Of a DNA stretch of 64,000 nt, positions 59,061 through 64,000 are shown in pieces (position 1 is the stretch's first letter; the number at the start of each line of letters is the position of its first letter). The DNA lies in NCBI GenBank assembly GCA_031841125.1, contig CM063108.1, forward strand, positions 48,878,122 to 48,942,121, given 5' to 3'. Under the pieces are notes generated by a model. It was given only the letters and a program-made list of their open reading frames with translations. It was not told where the DNA came from and made no database searches. Position numbers and translations under genes: made by a program. Source of the stretch: Acanthococcus lagerstroemiae (taxonomy: Eukaryota > Arthropoda > Insecta > Hemiptera > Eriococcidae).

Positions 59061-60186
59061 GTAAGATCGGATAATTCGATCCTCTTTTAAGTCCAGTTTA
59101 ATTTAATAAACGCGACACAATGAAGTATTAGCTTTCTCGAATCCGATTCCCATACAATGCATTTTTCGACGGATTATGGAAACAGAGTACGTACGTATAA
59201 ATACGAATGAAAGAGAAATTTTTGAAATGATAAACGCGGATGCGAGCGGTGGCAAGGGGGATGGGAGAAAAAAGGAAGAAAAAATCTCGCAGTACGGGCT
59301 GTTGAAACCGACAAAACGGCGCGGAGGAGCGCGGGTCGCATTGCCTATTCAGATGCCAATCACAGTCCGATTAAATTGGCGATTCTCCTCTCCCCAAAGT
59401 GCCCTTAGCATCGGCGACGGTCGCATTGACGAGCACGCCGAACGGCGAACGGCGGTGCGCAGCCCCTGCGGGCGCGACCGAGCTCTGGTGACAATTGTTC
59501 GACGAGCACGCAACCCTCCAAGGACGAGCTATTAGTACCGTGGATTACCTAATTCTGTTACATTAGGAAAGAAATGACTCTTTTGTACGGTGTTCGACAA
59601 TACCGCTTCAATTTAAGCTCGTTAATAACATCTGCGGCACTTAAAAATACTGCTCGCATTTTTGGCTACATTTGCCGACCGTGCACCGTGTAAGTCTTCT
59701 TGGCGTACGGCAGCGGTGGACACTGAAGACCTTCGAGGGTTTGATAATTGAAAAAACCTCATCCGTGAACGAATCCAATTTAAGAGATACAGTTTTTTGA
59801 CTGGTATCGCTTTTTTTCTCTCCTAAGTCGGCTGTAGTGGCTTAAGAGTGAGATAAATGAGTTCGAGCATCTCCAGATGCCACTTCTTGTGCCTGAAACT
59901 ATAGTTATCGATCGCTAGGGTCTAGCAACAGTTGAGCTTATGCTGGTTTCGGGTGTTCGAACAAAGAGTGATAAGAAGGAGAAAAAAAAAACAGTTACAA
60001 ATGTATTGTCACAGCGAGTGGTGCGGGAGTTGAGAACAGGGGGCATTTATCTCCCCAATAGTGAAGCTGGGAGGGGGCAGTCGTATCATTTGCCACAGTT
60101 TCAATAAATGGTAAAAATTAGCAGTATAAGATGGGCAAATATAGTGGACACCTATTTTCTTTCAAACTGCACAGAAAAAGCAAATA
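59061..60186. other. No gene seen
   Basis: A 119-codon GC-rich frame (59176-59535) is unrecognised. The rest is AT-rich with no supported feature. Confidence 0.35.
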
Positions 60187-60750
60187 CAGTACACTCTCGA
60201 TTATTTGAACTTCGGATTATTTGAACCTAAAAGTTTCTTCCCTATAATTTGAACTTTCTTTATTATTTGAACTTCTTCCGTATTATTTGAACTCTTGATT
60301 CTGCAGGGACGGTTACGTGCAACTGTGCAGAATACTAGTGCGTTGCGTTGTTAGCTGCTTATTCATACCCGAAAGGGAGTGTCTGCATGGTCAGTTAAAT
60401 TTTCACTTCATGGTTTCAAAAAAAATTTCTCCCTTCAGTGAACAAACTTCTTGAAGAGAAAAGTTTACCAAAAAAAAAAACACAAAAAAAACAAACAAAC
60501 AACAATTCGCCTCTTGGATAATGTGCTAGGCCATGGACAAAATTATTAAAAGCAGGCGGTGTCAGAGTGATTTTCTTTCTACCAAATATCACATCAATAG
60601 CTCGACCAATGAATCAAGTTTGATAAAGATTTATCGAAAGCAGCTTCTAAGCTTTATTCTCTCTCATGATGAAGAAAATCATGTGAAGATAGTGAAGAAA
60701 ATGGATGTGCTCGAAATAATTCGATTTGTTTCCGAAGCCTGGAACTAAGT
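60187..60750 (+). pseudogene. pogo/Tigger transposase relic
   Basis: The left end reads CAGTACACTCTCGATTATTT preceded by TA, a pogo/Tigger-type TIR, with ATTATTTGAACTTC repeats inside. About 320 bases later, decayed DDE transposase pieces appear in order. RLLDNVLGHG (60510-60540) matches the second catalytic Asp context 'LLLDNAPxHP'. FLPNITSIARPMNQV (from 60577) matches 'FLPPNTTSLIQPMDQG'. YRKQLLS follows, then VLEIIRFVSEAWN near 60705. Frameshifts and the missing N-terminal DNA-binding region show it is dead. The right TIR was not found. Confidence 0.75.
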
Positions 60751-60769
60751 TGAACATTAACTGTAATAC

Positions 60770-61470
60770 GAATAGGCTGGTTGAAATTCTTCAGTGCTCG
60801 CATATAGAATCTTGTAAATTTTCCTATATTGTTGAAAATTGTTAACCTTTCTAAACTTGACTCTCTGAAATTGTTCACAACTGATTTACAACTCGAACAA
60901 CTCTTCCACATCTGCTCCAATTCTTTCAGACTTATTTTAAGGATCTGCGGCTCTCTTCTATACTCGCTTGAAACTCTTTGAGACTTACTGAAATTCGTTC
61001 ATGTTCAAAATTCTTAACTCTTCTAAACTTGACGCTCTGAGACTATTCACAAGTGATTTACGACTCAAACAACTTATCCAGACCTGCTCCAACTCTTTCA
61101 GATTTATTTAAGATCTGCAACTGTCTTCCATACTCGCTCAGAAATCGTTAAAACTTACTGAGATTTCTGAATGCTTCTGTAAGACTGTAGGACTCTCCTA
61201 TACTTACTTAAGGCTTTGCAAAGCTCCATTGTTCGAAACTTGTAGAAGGCATCTTAAGACTTTCTCAGACTTCTGTAAGGCTTTATAAGACTCCTTTACG
61301 AATTACGATTTACTGACTGTTAAGACCCGTATTAGATTCTTGGAGATACTTCCAAAATTATTAAAGACTCAAAAAGACTTCTTTAAGGGTTCCGTGACAA
61401 TGTTTGAAAATCTTCAAGATTTTCCCGGAAACATTTGAGACTCAAAGCCGGATTAAGGATTTGGAAGTCC
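60770..61470 (+). repeat. ~170-base tandem duplication in an 'AGACTC' tract
   Basis: Two copies (about 60790-60965 and 60966-61175) share TTCTAAACTTGACNCTCTGA, ACAANTGATTTACNACTC and CTGCTCCAAYTCTTTCAGA. Less regular AGACTC-like phrases continue to 61470. Confidence 0.75.
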
Positions 61471-61734
61471 CGCGGCTTACAGTTGGTAAGAGGCTCAGTT
61501 TGATCAAATTTTGTATCTCAAAAGACTAAAAAAAAAACAGCCTAGTAGCCAGTCATAAATTTGAAATCCTTAAATGTGTCGAGGACACGTTGTTTTGGAT
61601 GATTTTTTGATATTTGGTGAGACCTCCGTGGGTACCCCCTGCTTCTCTCGCACACCCAGCTTAGGATCGAATTAAGGTAACTTGATGCTCTTCACGGACT
61701 TTTTTAGACTCGTTACGACATTTTAAAGCAAAGC
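61471..61734. other. No feature seen
   Basis: AT-rich; may be the 3' remains of the adjacent LINE, but nothing is recognisable. Confidence 0.3.
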
Positions 61735-62440
61735 TATAGCACTGGATATGCGCCAGTTGACATTATCGAACGCTTTTCTGTGGTCGATGAAGCATAAATA
61801 CACTGGCTTATTGAACTCCCGAGTTTTTTCTGTCATATGACGAATATTGAGAATTTGCTCTCTCGTGCCTCTACCAGGGACAAAACTAGCCTATTCTGGC
61901 GGGGCATCTGTGGAAGGATGTATATGCCTTAATCCGTTCGTGCAGAATGTTGAGTAAAATTTTGCTCGCGTGTGATATTAGCGAAATTGTTCTGCAGTTT
62001 GAGCAGTCCGATTTTGATCCTTTCTTGTGGAGAGGGCTATAATATAGTGAAGCAGTCCAGTCCTTCGGCCATTTCTGCTCTTTCCAAATTTTGTGGTATA
62101 TGAGGTGTAGTAATTTGGTGCTTTCCTCCGGTGCTGCTATCAGCATTTCCAAGCCTGTGCCATCTGCACCTGCTGATTTACAATTTTTCAGTTTTTTGAC
62201 TGCTGCTTCAACCTCCGATAGTAGAATATCTGGCTCCGCCTTGCCGCCTGGCCGTTTATCTCTCTATCCAACATTTCCAGTTTCGTCCGCCATCAGATTT
62301 TCAGAGTATTCGCGCCTTCTCGTCTTGGCTTCCTGTGGGCTTGTCAGCATTTTTCCGTCGTTATCTTACAGAGGTAGAGCTTTCGCTTCTAAAGTTCGTG
62401 TGATCCTTCTAATTTTCTGAAACATGTTTTGGTTCCATTT
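61735..62440 (-). pseudogene. RTE-like LINE reverse transcriptase relic
   Basis: Minus-strand order: TRRREYSENLMADETGN (linker, 'rWxeYF' region), EVEAAVKKLKNCKSAGADGT ('LKNGKAPGxDGI'), WPKDWTASLYYSPLHKKGSK, NCRTISLISHASKILLNIL ('NYRPISLLS' motif), AGFVPGRGTREQILNIRHMT and FIDHRKAFDNV (catalytic motif A, 'FVDYxKAFD'). This is a textbook N-terminal RT palm of the RTE-like type. Stops near 62260 and 61905 and the missing FADD half make it non-functional. 62525-62716 (...TDDTWRTTEERKALKGE) may be its upstream linker. Confidence 0.8.
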
Positions 62441-62788
62441 TTGAGCTGATGTTTCTCGATTTCTTCGCAGATACCTTCTATATTTATACTTGTTTCTATC
62501 TTCTCAGCATTTTTTCCTGACTTACTAGTTTTTCTGTTCATACAACTTCCTCATCCTTTCATCCTGCAATTCTCCCTTCAGGGCTTTCCGCTCCTCAGTT
62601 GTCCTCCATGTATCGTCCGTGATCAATACCTTCCTCGTTTTGGCTGGTTTTTGTACCATTCTTGCCGCTGTTTCTCGGCTCTCTTTCATTCTGAGCCATG
62701 TTTCTTCGGCATTCAAGTCCAGGATTTTTCTTTGGGCAGCGAGTTTTTTTCGGGTTTTCCTTGACTGCGGTCTTGTACAAGTATACAG

Positions 62789-63733
62789 GGTTACCGGGTC
62801 GCCGGGCAGCTGTCGCGACTGATGGCGAACCTGGGTGGCCCGCGGGAGCAGAAGCGGAGGTTGTACGCGAACGTCGTGCTTTCGGTCCTGACGTACGGCG
62901 CACCGGTTTTCGCGGACGCCGTCCAGACCCCGTACCGGAGAGTGGAGCTGGAGAAGGTTCAGCGGAGAGTCGCGCTAAGGTGCGTCAGCGCGTATCGCAC
63001 CGTGTCAACGGAGGCGGTCGGCGTGCTGGCGCGCTTTCCACCCATCGAGCTGAAGGTCGATGAGTTGGCGCAGTCCTACAAGGCGCAGAAGAAGGCGAGA
63101 ACGCGGCAGGAGGCACGCCGGGCGAAGCGTGTCATTCAGCTGACCACGCTTCAGCGATGGACGGAGAGGCTCGCCCAGTCTTCGAAAGGCGAGTGGACTC
63201 GGGAGCTGATCGGCGAGCTCGACCTGTGGTTAGGTAGGAAGCACGGAAGCCTGAACTTCCACCTGACCCAGGTCTTGAGCGGACACGGCTGCTTCGGGTC
63301 ATACCTGTACCGGATGGGGTTAGCAGCAAGCGCAGAGTGCACCTACTGTGCAAGCGGAGAGGAGGACACGCCGTGGCATACGCTGTTCGAGTGCGACGCC
63401 TGGGAGGAGGTGAGGCGCGGGGCGGTCACGATCGATCCCGGAGACGGCGTGATCGACCGTCTTGCGCCGGAAACCTTGGTCCCGGAGCTGTTGAGGAGCC
63501 GAAGCGGTTGGAACCGGGTGTCGGGTTTCGTTTCGGCCATCATGCGACGGAAGATGGAGGCTGAGTGGTCGAGACAGAGGACGCAAGGAGGAGAAGCGGA
63601 TGTTGCTGCTGCTACTGCGGCGGCGGACACCATCCAGCGAAGCTCGCCCGTAGCACCAGGGCTGGAGCAGAGCTCGCCCGCAGTGCAAGGGCTGGAGCTT
63701 CAATCGGAAGAGTCTCACACGATGAGTGAGTGA
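62789..63733 (+). CDS. R1-clade LINE ORF2, C-terminal part
   Basis: The frame is open from GGT at 62789 (GYRVAGQLSRLMANLGGP) through ATG 62822 to the stop at 63733, about 314 codons. It is the C-terminal end of an R1-type RT protein: RRLYANVVLSVLTYGAPVFA follows the RT thumb, and near residue 175 counting from the ATG comes a CCHC-type zinc knuckle (CTYC, then DTPWHTLFEC). The protein ends with an Ala/Gln-rich tail. R1 elements encode endonuclease and RT and target rDNA or other sites. The RT core and endonuclease are absent upstream, so it is 5'-truncated. It is intact in frame and far more GC-rich than its surroundings, suggesting a recent insertion. A minus-strand RTE relic abuts it. Confidence 0.85.
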   Translation, partial: GYRVAGQLSRLMANLGGPREQKRRLYANVVLSVLTYGAPVFADAVQTPYRRVELEKVQRRVALRCVSAYRTVSTEAVGVLARFPPIELKVDELAQSYKAQKKARTRQEARRAKRVIQLTTLQRWTERLAQSSKGEWTRELIGELDLWLGRKHGSLNFHLTQVLSGHGCFGSYLYRMGLAASAECTYCASGEEDTPWHTLFECDAWEEVRRGAVTIDPGDGVIDRLAPETLVPELLRSRSGWNRVSGFVSAIMRRKMEAEWSRQRTQGGEADVAAATAAADTIQRSSPVAPGLEQSSPAVQGLELQSEESHTMSE

Positions 63734-64000
63734 AGAGGAAGAGGCAGCGCGTCCGGCTGCGGGGGACCTGAAATTTCCAGGCGAGTGCTCTGGGAGCGCG
63801 GACCTCGGTCAGTAGGGAACCCCGCGGTGGGCCTGGCAGGATGCGCGCACCGTTCCGGCCAGGAGAAATGGGGGCTCGGGCCCGGCCCCAAAGCGTTCCC
63901 CTCGGTACTGATGCGATGCCCGAAAGGGTAGTTTCCGGAGTCGGGGGTGCGGTGTCTCAGGGGCCACTTTGGCATGCGTGCATCGCCATACGTCCCACAA
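63734..64000 (+). mobile_element. 3' UTR of the R1-clade LINE, cut by the window edge
   Basis: GC-rich, non-coding sequence continues directly from the ORF stop without a change of composition. No poly(A) tail or target duplication is reached before the window ends. Confidence 0.6.

Noticed and set aside
59176..59535. 119-codon GC-rich plus frame
   Set aside because: No domain, low-complexity basic composition; may be UTR of an unseen gene.

Overview
The window looks like gene-poor, AT-rich nuclear DNA from an arthropod, most likely an insect. The signs are a spliced gene with a short 75-base intron, R1-clade and RTE-like LINE relics, pogo/Tigger-like DNA transposon remains, tRNA-derived SINEs and many short foldback elements. 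No bacterial, organellar or viral gene organisation is seen. I cannot name the species; a hymenopteran is a guess.

Genes. One gene is well supported: a plus-strand GTSF1-like CHHC zinc-finger protein at 10669-11526, with two coding exons and a likely 5' UTR exon ending at 10495. A probable minus-strand gene converges on it, with a terminal exon at 11719-11889 and a poly(A) signal at 11676-11681. Three further isolated first-exon candidates (1575-1658, 23276-23404, 58968-59060) may belong to genes with very long introns. Apart from transposon relics, the rest has no gene I can support.

Mobile DNA, left to right: a ~600-base element with TIRs (3201-3796); four copies of a hAT-like non-autonomous element (4424, 15984, 46266, 57811); several foldback elements (8647, 9168, 45929, 49600, 56100, 56666); a ~2.7 kb element with ~430-base inverted termini carrying a dead PIN-like/CXC-type protein gene (24267-26932); pogo/Tigger remains (29984-30385, 60187-60750); RTE-like reverse transcriptase relics (36138-36560, 61735-62440, both minus); four SINE copies plus two fragments; and the 3' part of an R1-clade LINE running off the right edge (62789-64000).

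Tandem and degenerate repeats fill much of the remainder: a ~20-22-base 'AGACTC' periodic family in several tracts, a ~140-base family at 36930-37480 and 50530-51180, a 105-170-base array at 51200-53560, a ~165-base array at 44870-47250, and smaller arrays at 2250, 3900, 8026, 33719, 34109 and 35099. Nested insertions (SINE inside a transposon, hAT-like element inside a satellite, foldback inside a satellite) give relative ages. All calls come from reading the sequence by eye; no alignment or database search was run.
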